A stretch of 64,000 nt of DNA from positions 13,145,501-13,209,500 of the forward strand of contig JAFFSR010000244.1 in assembly GCA_017163975.1 (NCBI GenBank), in the 5' to 3' direction. Shown piece after piece: positions 1-12,729 of the stretch (positions within the stretch are counted from its first letter, which is position 1; each line of letters begins with the position of its first letter). The stretch comes from Anastatus disparis. Its lineage: Eukaryota; Arthropoda; Insecta; Hymenoptera; Eupelmidae. The translations under genes and the position numbers were made by a program. Under the pieces are notes generated by a model. It was given only the letters and a program-made list of their open reading frames with translations. It was not told the DNA's origin and did no database searches.

Positions 1-3000
1 GAAGATTCGGACAGTATAAATATTTGGATGCTGCTCTCTCTGCATGCAGATTTGCTGGATTAACAGGATTATTATTAGGGATTTGTTTTCTCATACCTTT
101 CTCTCTCTCTTTTCTCTCTTTAGTTTTATAAATCCAGCTTGTAAGAGCCTTGTTATAATGGCTTCTTTACTTATGCTTATTTTGCCGTGTGCTTAAAGAT
201 TATACGATGATGCTTCTGCAACTTTTTATATACTTGAAAAGCACTAGGCTTTGCGATTGTTTTTGTTTTTCAAAACTTTTAATGTCGGCTCGTATTACAA
301 GTGCTGATTTTTAATAATTTGCATTTGCAAAAATTCGAGCGAAAAAAGTCTTTAACTTTTTGATGACCAAATTAGGATCTTTTTAAAACATAAAAAATTT
401 TTTAGGTTATATGAAAGCTTAGATATTCAAAAATTCTGTATATGTATTATACTTTTATTTTAAGTACAATATAGCTTACATTTACACTTTGTAATTGCAT
501 TTTTTACTATCGCTGTTTATTATTTATAAAAATAAATAATGGACAATGTACACTTTTAAATAAAATAAAATTTTATTCAATAAGTTGTAACATTGAGGTT
601 ATACGGTGATCAGTTAAAAGAAAAAAAAGAAGAAGGAAAGACAACGCCAAAATGAAATAAAACAACCTTTTAAATTTTTATGCAAAAACTTTCATTCCTG
701 TAGAAGATACTTTCACTCTAAACTTTTATTCGTAGCTCGTCTGTCGATGAAGTTTTTAAAACTTTTAATACTCTAAGTAAACGCAATTTCCATTAATTAT
801 TTGAGGAAAAGCTTTAGGGAAGGTCTTTATGCCTGGCGTGTGTATAGTTACAGTGATCGATAATATTTTAACAAAGTTAATGATGAAATTTTTATTGATT
901 TTAGCCACTTTCATTGAATATCAGAGCAATTGCTTTCGATAATTGATTTTTTTCTTATTTTGTAAAAATATATTCACAATTTATTCATTATATCACGTAA
1001 CTCTAGAATTAATTATGAAATAACTTTTGGACTTAGAATTAATAATTTGATTATGTACACATATATATCGTTTGACCTTCTTTGTAATGAATATTAAGTA
1101 AGAAAATCTTTGAAAGTTGTTTGGCATGCTAAGTATTTTTTGAAGAACTTTTTCAAATTTCTCAAATTATTTACGGAGATTTTTAGAGAAAAAGTTTTAA
1201 CAAATTTTGGCGTTAAATAAAGAGTTGGCAATAAATTTTAAAAATCAGTTAAGATTGAATAAATTTCTTTGTATTATATTAAATATTTATTAGTATTATT
1301 GACTTCAATATAAGAAGTTTGCATATTTTATCATTCCATAAAATAAATTCAGTAGATATTAATTGTAAAGCTTTTTTTTTATTAATACATTTTATTTTAA
1401 CCAAACTTCACTTGTAAAATAAAAAGTTCATCATATCAATCGATTATTTTTTGAATGAAAAAAAAAACTAAAATCTCGAAAAGAATATTACCGCTCATCA
1501 TACTCTCCTATCGAGCATATAGCTTGTAAAAAAGTCCTGGTCGTATAAGCGCTAACATAAAGTGAAAAAATTGGTTGTGCTGTGAAAAATGGCATTGGAG
1601 ATAAAAAACAAACATGACACGCAACCATATTGAATCGGTAGCAATAAAAGTAAACCAGCAATGACAAACAAAGAGAATCAATGAAACATATAGCAAAAGC
1701 TTTCCTCTTTTTTTTGCACGGAAAACCAAACAAAATAAAAAAGCTAAAAAGAAGATAAATAGAGAAAAAAAAGGGGAGGTATCAGTAAAAGATAAAAAGT
1801 CGATGTATAATATATCTATATCCATATATGTGGCGAGGGAGTCTATGGAATCCGGTTAACAAATTCTACGTAATTTCAAACGAGCGAATCCATAATTATA
1901 CTTGCGCGTGAGTACGCGCTCGTGTTCTTCGTCAATTAGTCTCCATGCGGTGGTGACACTTAATAGTGATTTAGTGTCTGCGGAATAACGTTGATTGGAC
2001 TCCACACTGTACAGCGACGTATATATATCTCCGCATGTATGAAAAAAAAGAGAGAGAAAAAAGAAAAGAGCTTTTATTCTTTCGAGGAAGGCCATCAACG
2101 CTTTCCATTTCAAATGAATTAGTTTGGTATTATGCTCTTTCAAGGATATGCCGGTGTGTACGTGGACGAGTTTCTTTTTCGGTGTACGAGCGTAATCGAA
2201 AAAGACTTTTCACTTTTTTTTTGCGCTTTTATTTTGTCTCGGTAATTGGTGTGTATATGTAGAGTTGAGGCATTTGTGTTAATTTTGTATTGGCTCAAAC
2301 TGGTTATATGCATTTTTGGTATTTAATTTTTATATAGAATACATTTTTTTTGCCAAAATTAATTAAATTTGTTACATATTCTCTCTTAAAAATAAATAAA
2401 CGCAAATTTTGAATTTTTTTTTAAATAACATAGATTGAGTTTAAGTAAACCAAATAGTAATAATTATACTTTTAAAAGTGATAATAAGTTATCTTTATTA
2501 ATTTAAGTTCTTTTTGAGATCCAAAAAATAGATTAAATTTGAACACTTAAACTTTAAATTGAAGCTTTTTTTATAAATTAGTAGCAATTACAAGCTTTTA
2601 TACGTATATTTTAAACTTTATATCAAAATTTTCAAATTTCTGTTTGCTAAAGTAAAAGTCTACATTATAAGTTGAAACTATTTTAAAGTTTAAACTTGTG
2701 TAATCTTATGAATATGGTGTTAACAAAGTTTTAAAATTAAGTAAAATTAAATGATTATTTTTAATCAATTTAAAAAAATTAATAAAATTCTGAAAGAACA
2801 TTTATTAATCAAATTATTATTAAGGAGTAACCTCATGTTTTTACTATAAAAGTAAAGTCAATTTTTGAACTTGAAATTTCTAACAATAATATATTTATAG
2901 TATTATTTCTATTGTGAATCAAGCACGTAGAAATAAAGTCGCCAAATAAAACATCAAATACAAAAATATCAACAGTCACAACAATACGTTTTATATTCTT

Positions 3001-6000
3001 AATATGTAACTAGTTGTAGTACATTTGAATGATCACAGGATCATTTGTGCGTGAAATTCCTTAGCTTTTATGATTTCCTTTATTTATCTAACATTTATTG
3101 CTCGAGTCACAAAATACATTTATTTACTGTTTGTTCAAGATAAATAATGGTTTATCGAAACGTTACATATTTTCTTCTAATTATTGATTTTATTATGATC
3201 GAAATTTGTACTATTCCGCAAATATAATGGAATCAAATCCTTATTATTGATTCAAATTATAATTCTGGCTAATTTATTTGTTTTTAAGTTCAATTATGGT
3301 CAGTGTGTCCATCTTGAACCATTGAAATATAGACGTATAATAGTTCCGATGGAATGATATCTGTATTAATTAATGTAATGAAGATAGCTAATTGCTTTAA
3401 TTACAAATATGGTAAAACGAGCTTTGCTTCTCTAATTTCCAAGATTTATAAAAAATCAATCTAATAATGCATTTTATGAATAAATAAATCGTTTCTGTCA
3501 AAAAAGCTGATTGTAATTTAATACAGATTTAGGCATTTATGACGAAAAATTGGAGAAAAGATATATTTTCAATGTTCCAAATAATTAATCGTAACAGTTA
3601 GAGTTAATAATAGGGCAAGAATAAAGACGAAAACTGCATAGTATGATTACATTAATATTAAATCTTCTGCTTAGGTGATCATAAAATGTACTTATCATTG
3701 TTATTCATATTCTAATACTGTAATTATTAAATATATTATTTATGTTACTATAAACATAACCAATTTCAAGAGACTAAATTTCACAAAAGTTTGTGTAAAA
3801 TTGATTTCAAAAAATATTTGTTTGCACTAGTATAAGACTCGACAAAAGTCGATAACATGGTTATAAATACTTTTCATCATTATCATTTTAAAATACAATA
3901 AAAACTTTACTTTTAACAAATAGCAACAAAAGACCAACTTTAAAAAGTCGAACTAAAGTAATAAATTTAAGCTCAACATATCATGAATAAACATACATAT
4001 AAACAAAGTATTAAAAAGCAAATTTGTTTGTATCCAAGTTTGCTGGAGGCTTTTATTTTCTATTTCTCCAATTTGGTTATATAAGAAGAAAAATGATCTT
4101 CAGCAATATACTTATACACAGCTGTTTCTTTAGTCTATTGCCATTTCAAGGATCTTAACACTGAATAAACAGTCGACTTAACTTCTCTTTTTCTTATAAT
4201 ATACACACTTTATGTACATATAAATTTGTGTGAGTATGCGTGTACATTTGTGGACAAGGTGTCGTCGACCTTCTCTTTCTCTAATCCCGTCGACGTTGCG
4301 TGAGTCGTCTGTTTTGTTTTTTTAAAGTTTTATTTCTCATACAAAATTAACTCGATCGACAAAAGACAATTCCCGTCCATATAACGTCGTCTGCATACTG
4401 TCCTTTTGATTATACATTGTACAATGTTTCAGTCTCTATTTCGTTCGAATTAATCTTTTGTGCGTAAGATTTCTACACTTTAGATTAAAATGCAAGAGTT
4501 TTATAAGATGGATAGACGTTGAGCGTTAAAGTCTTTTACGTAAATTGATTATGACTTTTGTAAAAGGCGCTTTTATTGGGATTAATTAATTGATGTAATT
4601 GGGCGTATAGAACTAGAAAAGCTGATTTGTACGCTTGGTTACTTTGTAAACTGCGTAAGACAATAGCAAATACGCAAATGTATTTTGAACAATAAAGCTG
4701 CTTAGAAACGATTGTTGTATCATCGTGGTACTTTTTCTTTGTGGAAAAAAATTTTGGAACAATTAACAAGGAAATTATTTTAAATTTTTTTAAGAAGAGC
4801 TTTTGTTTTGCTGTTTTAATATTAAATTTTGAAATTTAATAAAAATCTTTGAAAAATAAAGTTATATAAGTAAATAATTACATTTTTTTTAAATTTAAAC
4901 ATTTATTCTTCGTTTTGATAATTTCTAATCTATAATAAATTGTAAATACTTTTAAATAATTGATTTTTTATCTTTAATTTTATTTCATATTCACAATTGT
5001 AAATCAAATCCTTAATAATTTTTTTTTTTAATTGTTGAAAACTCTATATGTGTGCTACGATAGCAGATTCAATGCTGATAAACATGATACTTAAAAACAT
5101 GTAATGTTTTATCAATGGCAATTTATAATCGGCAGAAACTAGGATTCAAAGTCCGACTAACGGATTTACAAATTCATTACTTGCTATACCAGCCAAATCA
5201 CTGTGAATTCCGTATATGTCCATAATATTTGACTTATATGAATTTCATAAAGCTCACATAGCACTGTATAACATTTTGCAACACATTTATTCTGCAGTCG
5301 ATTTAAACATTTTATCCACTCGTCTACACCTTAAAATTATACATCATTTTATCGCGAAAAAAATAACATGTATCAAATTGAAAAATATTTTTAATTCTGG
5401 AAATGTTTAATTTGATTGAAAATAAAATAAAGAGACATGACTTTGTTTTTTGTTTTCACGATAATGGGGAGTATTTAGAACGAAACTGTTAGCAGTTTAC
5501 TGACCTGAAAGAATCAGACTTATATATACATTAACTTGTCAATGGCAGACGTAGAGATGAATAACAAACATTGCGCGTTATAGTCACATTGTCAAAGTTG
5601 CCTTTTTGATGTTCAAGCATTTCTTTTACGATGAATTAACTTGATTATGACAATTTCCATGTTAAACTTTTAATCGTACTCAATTTAGTATCGACAAAAC
5701 TTAAACAATATAATTTAATTAATGAAAATTATATTCATAACATTATCCTTAAATCGTATAGGTAAATTGGTCATAAACTTTTACAATTAAAACTTAAGAC
5801 TAATTAAAAGTAGGTTCAATCAGAATTTAAATGAATTAATTTTTTTCTTTTATGAATTGTGTAAAAATAAAACGTTCACATGCACGTAAACATTAATCGA
5901 TCATTTAAAAACCATCGACGTAACCTTATTTAAATTTTTGTCTATTCAGAGTCCATATATTTACAAGTTATCCAGGCAGAATCCCCAGCAAACCAATGAA

Positions 6001-6169
6001 TTAAATATCATTTTCTCTTACTTTTATTGTCCTATTATTAAGATTCTTAAAAACTACGTGACCACTTTAGAAAATTAACCTTTTAAATTTTAGAATTATC
6101 TAGATTCGCGTAAATTCGCTGCTGATTATTTTAGTTTTCTTTTTTCAGTGGAGTTCGATTTCGAAGTAC

Positions 6170-6450
6170 GTTAATTATTCTCTCTGCTCTCAATTACCCC
6201 TTTTTTCCAGAAAAGAAATGGCAAAAAAAAATAAGAGAAACTTATCGATGGCTCGTTTTTTTTTCGTTAAGCTACCCGCAAAGCTGTTGCACTTTTTTAT
6301 GTTTATTAGCGAGGGAAAGAGAGAGGGAGAGAACGAAAGAGCTTTTCTCTTTTGATTTTATTTAGGAGAGGGTAAGATCTACAAATCACTTAATCGTTCC
6401 AGCATCGTCGTCCTCTCGTCGTCGTTGTGAAAATTTGTGCCGCAGATAAG
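6170..6450. promoter_or_regulatory. GA/CT-rich island
   Basis: Contains GAAAGAGAGAGGGAGAGAAC near 6315-6340, CTTTTCTCTTTTG, and a TCGTCGTCCTCTCGTCGTCG stretch near 6405-6425. Composition departs sharply from the flanks. Possible GAGA-type regulatory element. Confidence 0.3.
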
Positions 6451-7143
6451 ATTAAAATCTTTCTGATGAAGAGTTTTCGTTATACTACATTTTATCTTTA
6501 AAACAAGTTTTGTAAAATTTAAAATAAGATTATTCTAATCAACGTTAATGTATAACAAATTTTCAAAGTTGCCTTTTTTTATTATTTATTCTTTATTTTT
6601 TTTTTTTTTCATTTCCTTTTTCTGGATCTCATTTTTATTTAATAGAGAACTACTTTCGAGTTTTCATACGATAATAAACCAGCTTGTAGTTTACTTATAC
6701 ATTTTTGCATTTATCTAACTTTTTATTTTATTTTATTCAGACTTCATTTTAGTTGAATATTCGATGCTTGTTATTGATTATTTTGTTTTATAAAAGAAAA
6801 ACGAACTTTTAATCTTCTTCGGTAGATAATGAAATTCTTCTTTCTTTTCTTTTTCTGCTCGATTTTTTATTTCTCGTTGTGAATTAATTACAGTAATATA
6901 AATAATGATTGACCAGAACAAAAAATTAAAGATGAATCTAATGGAAACTTTTTGTTGTATAATAACTTAAAAATAGCACAATTTGTTATTTAAAACAGGT
7001 TAAGAATGCAATTATTTTGAAACATAATATAAATTATATCTATGAAAGTTTTGCAATATTTTCTTCACAATTTTTAAACTTGAATTAATACTGTTGCCTC
7101 GCTACAAGAGATGCGATATAAATAGAATGCTTTTAACGGTCAG

Positions 7144-7206
7144 AAATTGGCTAGTTAACGTATAAGCTGCTAATGTTATTAACATACACTAACTGGCCAA
7201 TTTTTT
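7144..7206. repeat. short imperfect hairpin
   Basis: AAATTGGCTAGTTAACGTAT folds on ATACACTAACTGGCCAATTT with a ~22-base loop. Stem of about 20 bp with one wobble and two mismatches. Could be a MITE remnant or a small-RNA precursor; nothing recognised. Confidence 0.4.
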
Positions 7207-8216
7207 ATTATAAAAAGCTTTTCAGTATTTATATTTAATTTTAATCAGATTTTGTTTCCTTTAAAGAATAAAATATTCATTTGAAATTATAAATTTTAAA
7301 ACCACCGGTTAACTGCAATGTCATTCATCGACCGCGTATCAATTATATTTCAATCAATAATCATATTCGCTTATTACATTTGAATTTACCAATGTACAGA
7401 ATTTTGTTAAATGTTCAATCGACTTATTGAGCATGAAATGCATTAAATAAAAGTTAGCAAACATATAAATAGTTTATTTGTTGAAACTCAACTCATCAAT
7501 ACAATTTTTTTATCCACATTTTTACTTTCCAATCATGTGTTTACGTTCAACGACAACCTGTCAATGAAGTTTCATTTACTCAACAACATTTAAAATTCAT
7601 AAAAAAAAATAACAAAGTGAAAAAAAATATGGAAAAAAAAATCTTCCTTTAAACTTCCTCTAGTACATCTGAAATATAATTCTCCGACGTCTGAGCAATT
7701 CTATCGTTCGTCTACAACAGCCTTTACTACTACCGACAAAGTGCATGTCGTTAGCAAGAGGCGCGCTTAAACTGCCACATTTGCAAACCGGCTCTTGCGC
7801 CTTAATCTTTAACCAAGACGAAAGACTACGTGCATCGATATTTTTTTCTTCCTCTTTATTTCCTTTTCTGTTTTTTCTTTCAAAGTTGCAGATTTATTTT
7901 TTTTAGTATGTAAGGCTTAATGGGTTGTTTTGGAACACATTTTTCTTGAAAAATTTAGTGAAATTTTTTAGTTATTTGAAATGTCAATGATTAGTTGTTT
8001 CTTGATTATTTAAAGAATGTTTTTATTGTTGATTAGGATATCGTAGGTTCTAAATACATTTTTGAATGTATCTACTATCTTGATATTTATAGTTTTTATA
8101 AGTGAAATAAAAGAAAAATAAATTTATGATATTAGTAATTAATTTTAATGGCCTAATATTAATTCCCACCTCTTTACGTATTTATTATCTATCTTTTAAA
8201 TAAATTTAAATTTATA

Positions 8217-8387
8217 TAAGATGACTCCGAAGATTAAGTCTCATTTTTTAGTTTATAAATCATGCTTTTAGAAATTTCAAACCCGAGAAGTGGTGAAAAA
8301 TCTTAAAATCCAAAAAAATTAATAAATTAAAAGCGTAATATGTAAACTACGAAATGGAATTTAACCCAACCTCCGTAGTCGCCTTAA
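8217..8387. mobile_element. TTAA-type MITE, family GGCGACT
   Basis: Imperfect terminal inverted repeats: left TAAGATGACTCCGAAG, right CTCCGTAGTCGCCTTA. The right end sits on TTAA at 8384-8387, which is also the left flank of the next element. A shorter relative lies at 12333. Confidence 0.6.
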
Positions 8388-8592
8388 AACATCTATATCT
8401 TAGAATTAGAGCTAAAATCAATCACTGCATGAAAAATTTCACCACGATAATGTGATCTTAACATTTTTTCTCCCTTGAAATTATTTATTGGTTCATTATG
8501 AGCATAAAAATATTTTAAGACCACATTAACTTACAAAAATATTTCATGTGATGATTGGCTTTAGCTCTAATTCCAATAAGTAGATGTTTTAA
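8384..8592. mobile_element. TTAA-flanked foldback MITE
   Basis: TTAA at 8384-8387 and 8589-8592 enclose long inverted arms: left AACATCTATATCTTAGAATT, right reading the same on the other strand as AACATCTACTTATTGGAATT. The arms continue through GAGCTAAA and AATCA. No coding sequence, so non-autonomous. Confidence 0.8.
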
Positions 8593-8599
8593 TTTAAAA

Positions 8600-10500
8600 A
8601 TTGAAAGTAACAATAGGAGTATTGATAAATGCAATGTATCATTAAACAAAATTAAATCCACAATCTTTAATGAAATTGCATCAAGTGCATGCAGATTGTT
8701 AATATTATATTAAGGATGAAGATTCGTTGATTGTAATCAGAAATTAAATTATTATATTATTATACAGTGATTAGAATCAATCGATGAAAAATAATCCTTA
8801 GACTCTATAACCACAATTGTGGTATAGAAATCGAATGAACAAAAAATATCGAATTGTATATTGATTTTCTAGAGCTGTAACCAATTTTATTCTAGAATTT
8901 GATTTAGTACTTTTATTTTCCATTTATTTGTATTATTAAATGGAATGTTATTTAATTAACTTTAAACGTCATAAGCGTGGATATCATTGGTGCAGGAATA
9001 TGATTTTTTCATTTATGTACCAACAATAAGAATACATAACATTTTTTCATATTTTAAATACATGGTAATTCTTAACATAAAAACAGTATTATTTTTAAAG
9101 CGAAACATCTAATATTTAGTGGATATTTTCCGTTTAAATGTCAGAAACTAAAAAAAAGAATGTATTTTTTCATTTTAATATATTAGAATCAGAAAAACAA
9201 ACTAAAAAATATATGGATGACAATAAACTTTATTCAAAAAGTTAGTAAAAAATATATTGTTTATCTCGTTTTTTACTACAGTATAACAAATAGTCCGTAA
9301 CCACTAAAAAATTTGTAAATCCGCAGCAATAATAAACAAAGCACGAAAAGTCAAATTTGCTCTGCTACGGCAAAAGCAAAAAAGAAAGAAGAAAAGAGCA
9401 AAGCAATGTTAAAAAAAAGAAAGGAAAAAAAGGTCGAGTGACCTAAATCCTAAAACTTTCTTGAACAAAGAAAATAGCAACGACTTCCAAAACAAAGTCT
9501 ACAAGTCGTCTTATTAAGCTCACGCAATTAGTTAGACGATCACAACCTCCCCTCCCTTGACTTCTAACTCTTATTACAACCTCCAAAACCCTAATACGAT
9601 CCTAAATAGCCAAATCATTTAAAACCTTGTAAACACTCGTTTAATTCAACGAAGCTATCCCGCACTATCCTTTCCTTGAAACTGCATCATAAAAAAAGAA
9701 GAAGAGAGACTAGAGCAATTCAATTTCTTTCTTACTCGCTTTTTTTTGCACTTATATACACGTATACGTATACTCATACCATATAGTTAAAGTCGACTTT
9801 CACGTGTCGCTCAGCGTGTGGTGTCGTAGTAAAGCTTTAGAATACGAAAAAGAATATTGGATATCGATCCCGGGATAACACATTCTCTTTCTCTCTCTTT
9901 CTGTACTCACCTTCGTCCTCGCTATATAAACGTTAACTAACCAACAATATATATATACGTATATATACGTGTGGTTCACCTATGTGCTGACCTGATTTCG
10001 TTGCTTCAACATCTATATATACGTACACACACAGACACCCATACATGCGCACGAAGGACGACTATGCAACGAACGAGATAGAGAAAGAGAGAAGAGAATG
10101 GAGAAGAGAGAAGAGCTTTAGCGTTGCAAAGCAGAGAGTTGAAGCGATTATGATGCTGGAATTTACAGGATGTGGTTTACAGTAGACTAAGGGGTTGGTG
10201 CCATATTGTTGTTACGTACTTGTTTATGGGTATTATTTGTGTAAATTGATTGCACCGAATGGCAACGAAAATAAAAGAAAAGATAAATTTTTATTCATGA
10301 ATTGGATAAATGCATTCAAGAAATAATTTGAGTATTGGTATGTTCAGATTTTCACATTGAAATTACAGTTGGATTATCTTAGAAAAATTTTATTAGTAGA
10401 ATTTGATTTCATTATCTAACTTTTTTTTTTATTTATTACTATGACTGTAATTTTATTATAAATGATTTAAAAAACTAACTTTTTTATCTTATTTTAAGAT
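8600..10500. other. non-coding DNA with one island
   Basis: AT-rich apart from the island at 9700-10150 and a purine-rich stretch at 9370-9430. Nothing gene-like. Confidence 0.6.
9700..10150. promoter_or_regulatory. CT/GA-rich island with TATA-like and E-box motifs
   Basis: A GC-richer island in AT-rich DNA: CACGTG at 9801-9806, repeated CTCTTTCTCTCTCTT (9890s), GCTATATAAACG (about 9920), ATATACGTATATATACGTG, and GAGAAAGAGAGAAGAGA near 10080-10110. GAGA tracts are binding sites of GAGA factor in insects. It may be an enhancer or a promoter with an untranslated first exon; no coding content. Confidence 0.35.
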
Positions 10501-10501
10501 C

Positions 10502-10721
10502 AAATAAACTAAGATTTATCGAATGGAACAGTCGGAAAGAATGTAGTCGGTGAAAATCTCATAATCAATTAAAACAATTTTAATGCTCATTTCAGAGCTT
10601 ATAAGTAATATGCAAATGTTAATACGTTTCTAATTTGTGAAAACTGAATGTAAAATTTAGTTTTATCTTTCACTTTTGCTCAACTAGATTCTAAAACGTT
10701 AATTAAATCATAAGAAGTATT
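10502..10721. repeat. 220-bp inverted repeat, left arm
   Basis: This arm is the reverse complement of 12505-12724 with about a dozen mismatches over 220 bp and no indel. It starts AAATAAACTAAGATTTATC and ends AATCATAAGAAGTATT. No open frame. Confidence 0.9.
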
Positions 10722-11529
10722 GAGCACACAAAAATTAGGATTTATTTGCTTTTGTTTGTGATGATAAACAATTTTCATAATTACTAAATATATTCTTCAT
10801 TTTCTCTATAAATTTTTTGTGTTATACTTTTTATAAAAATCAATATTATAAGATAGTTGAATAACGCAGACAATACTTTAAGTACAAATACCATAACATC
10901 TAATTAATATTGAATAAATATTTATTGTCTCATTTAAAATAATTGTGTTAATTCTGAAATCTTTAGTATAATGCCATAGAATACTATGATTTTGAACAAC
11001 TTGCGAAACTTTTGACACTGAAGGCACTGTTACTGCGCTCAACCTTTCGTATGCAAATCCTATAGAGCTGAACTTTGTGAGATAACAGTGATAATATTAA
11101 GTCTCTAAAGGGATCTCCTTTTACCGCAGAGTTTAAACCTTGTATATTACAAAAAAAAAAATGGTATTCAACTACAATCGTTGTTATTAAAGTTGACTCT
11201 TCTATAAATTTTGAAAGAATGGCATTAATACAAAGACGCAAAATAAAGTTTATAAAATTTTGTTTATAGCACAAATAATCATATTGCACGCTTTCTATTA
11301 TATTTAAGTTTTATTTTTCGTACGTGATTTCATTATGCGCGATACACGAATATTATTTTCATTTTGTTATTTGGTTCTTATTTTGTAGTAACAATTTATG
11401 TGTTTATTTTTTTTTTATTATTAAATATTTTGAAAATAAACAAAAGTATTCGTGATACTCTTAATTTTTATGTACTCAATATTTTAAAGATAAACTGGCA
11501 AAAAGTTTCTCGTAAAAATTAAAAGATAC

Positions 11530-11696
11530 AATAGTAGCATAGTCACAGGCTGCCATTATATAAAATTACCACGTTACATGGTAAAATTTTCAAGGAAAAT
11601 TTTAATAAAAGGAATCTTTATAAATTTTTTAGTCAATTTTACCATGTAACATGATAATTTTTTGCTATAATGGCAGCCTGTGACTACGCTACCATT
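11530..11696. mobile_element. foldback MITE between the 220-bp arms
   Basis: Terminal inverted repeats of about 60 bp with small gaps: left GTAGCATAGTCACAGGCTGC, right the complement of GTAGCGTAGTCACAGGCTGC. The arms then share CCATTATA, a gap, and GTTACATGGTAAAATT. It lies exactly midway between the 220-bp arms. Confidence 0.8.
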
Positions 11697-12332
11697 CTAC
11701 CAATTTATTTTCTATCAATCTGTAATTACAATGGTAAATCTTAAATAAATCGTTAGTTATTTCCTTGAATTCTTCGAAATTAATTTATTCAGCTATTAAA
11801 AATTAATTTTAGCATGACTAAAAGGCATAATTTTAGGCGTGAAACCTCTTGAGCATTCTATATAGAATCTCATTGAGATTCCGCGGGTAGATCCTTCTTG
11901 TGATTAATAGGAAAGAGAGGGAGAAAGTGGGAAAGACCTTCTGTCTATAGGCCAATGTTGTGACATAAATTTAATATTGGCTCTATCTCAACCTAAATTG
12001 GGTGATTGCTTTGATCACGCTACGTTTAAGTTATTATACTGAAAAGTAATAAAAATTTAATTTCATAACTTTGCTAAATTTTTGATTTTTCAATTATATT
12101 GTTGTTTTTTACTCGCTTTTCAATATTTCATATATATTGATCTTTAATTCATGAAATTTAAAATAATTTGATTCTTCATGTGAAAATTTATTATGTATGC
12201 ATTGAGTTGAATATTGTCGTTACTTATTCAATATCTTATAATATTTGATAGACAATTTTGCAATTTTCGTTAATAGCATCATTCATAGTATCAAATTTTT
12301 ATTAAAAATATAAAATGAATAATAGTTTAATG

Positions 12333-12399
12333 TTAAGGCGACTCCAGAGTTAAGGTTAGGTTTCGAAATAGAAATATAACCTCCATATAGTCGTCTTAG
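12333..12399. mobile_element. 67-bp mini-MITE of the GGCGACT family
   Basis: TTAAGGCGACTCCAGAG at the left and CTCCATATAGTCGTCTTA at the right match the ends of the element at 8217. The inner sequence resembles that element's right end. Probably an internally deleted copy. Confidence 0.55.
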
Positions 12400-12504
12400 G
12401 CAAAGAAAAGAGATTTTAACAAGCAGCTTAAAATATATTGTCTTTTAAAGTACAAATAATGAGTCAAGACTGGAACTTATTCGATACACGATTGTCTAAC
12501 TTTA

Positions 12505-12724
12505 AATACTTCTTATGATTTAATTAACGTTTTAGAATCTAGTTAAACAAAAGTGAAAGATGAAACTAAATGTTACATTCAGTTTTCACAGATTAGAAAC
12601 GTATTAACATTTGCATATTACTTATAAGCACTCAAATGAATATTAAAATTGTTTTAATTGATTATGAGATTTTCACCAACTACATTCTTTCCGACTGTTC
12701 CATTTGATAAACCTGAGTTTATTT
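12505..12724. repeat. 220-bp inverted repeat, right arm
   Basis: Reverse complement of 10502-10721. The two arms could be ends of a ~2.2-kb non-autonomous element or two copies of one repeat in opposite orientation. The inner DNA is AT-rich and lacks a transposase frame. Confidence 0.9.
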
Positions 12725-12729
12725 CATCC

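Larger units (their letters stand above)
1..8210. other. AT-rich non-coding DNA
   Basis: No coding exon, RNA gene or clear element found apart from the island at 6170-6450 and the hairpin at 7144-7206. GC-richer patches with GA/CT tracts occur at 1490-2260, 4195-4320 and 7680-7870. The short open frames here have Phe/Lys/Tyr-rich, random-looking products. Either intergenic or a long upstream intron of wge. Confidence 0.6.

Noticed and set aside
9898..9925. Minus-strand splice donor (GAAG/GTGAGTACAG) next to a TATATA motif, suggesting an antisense first exon
   Set aside because: Too little room between the TATA-like motif and the donor for a normal start site, and no partner exon found.
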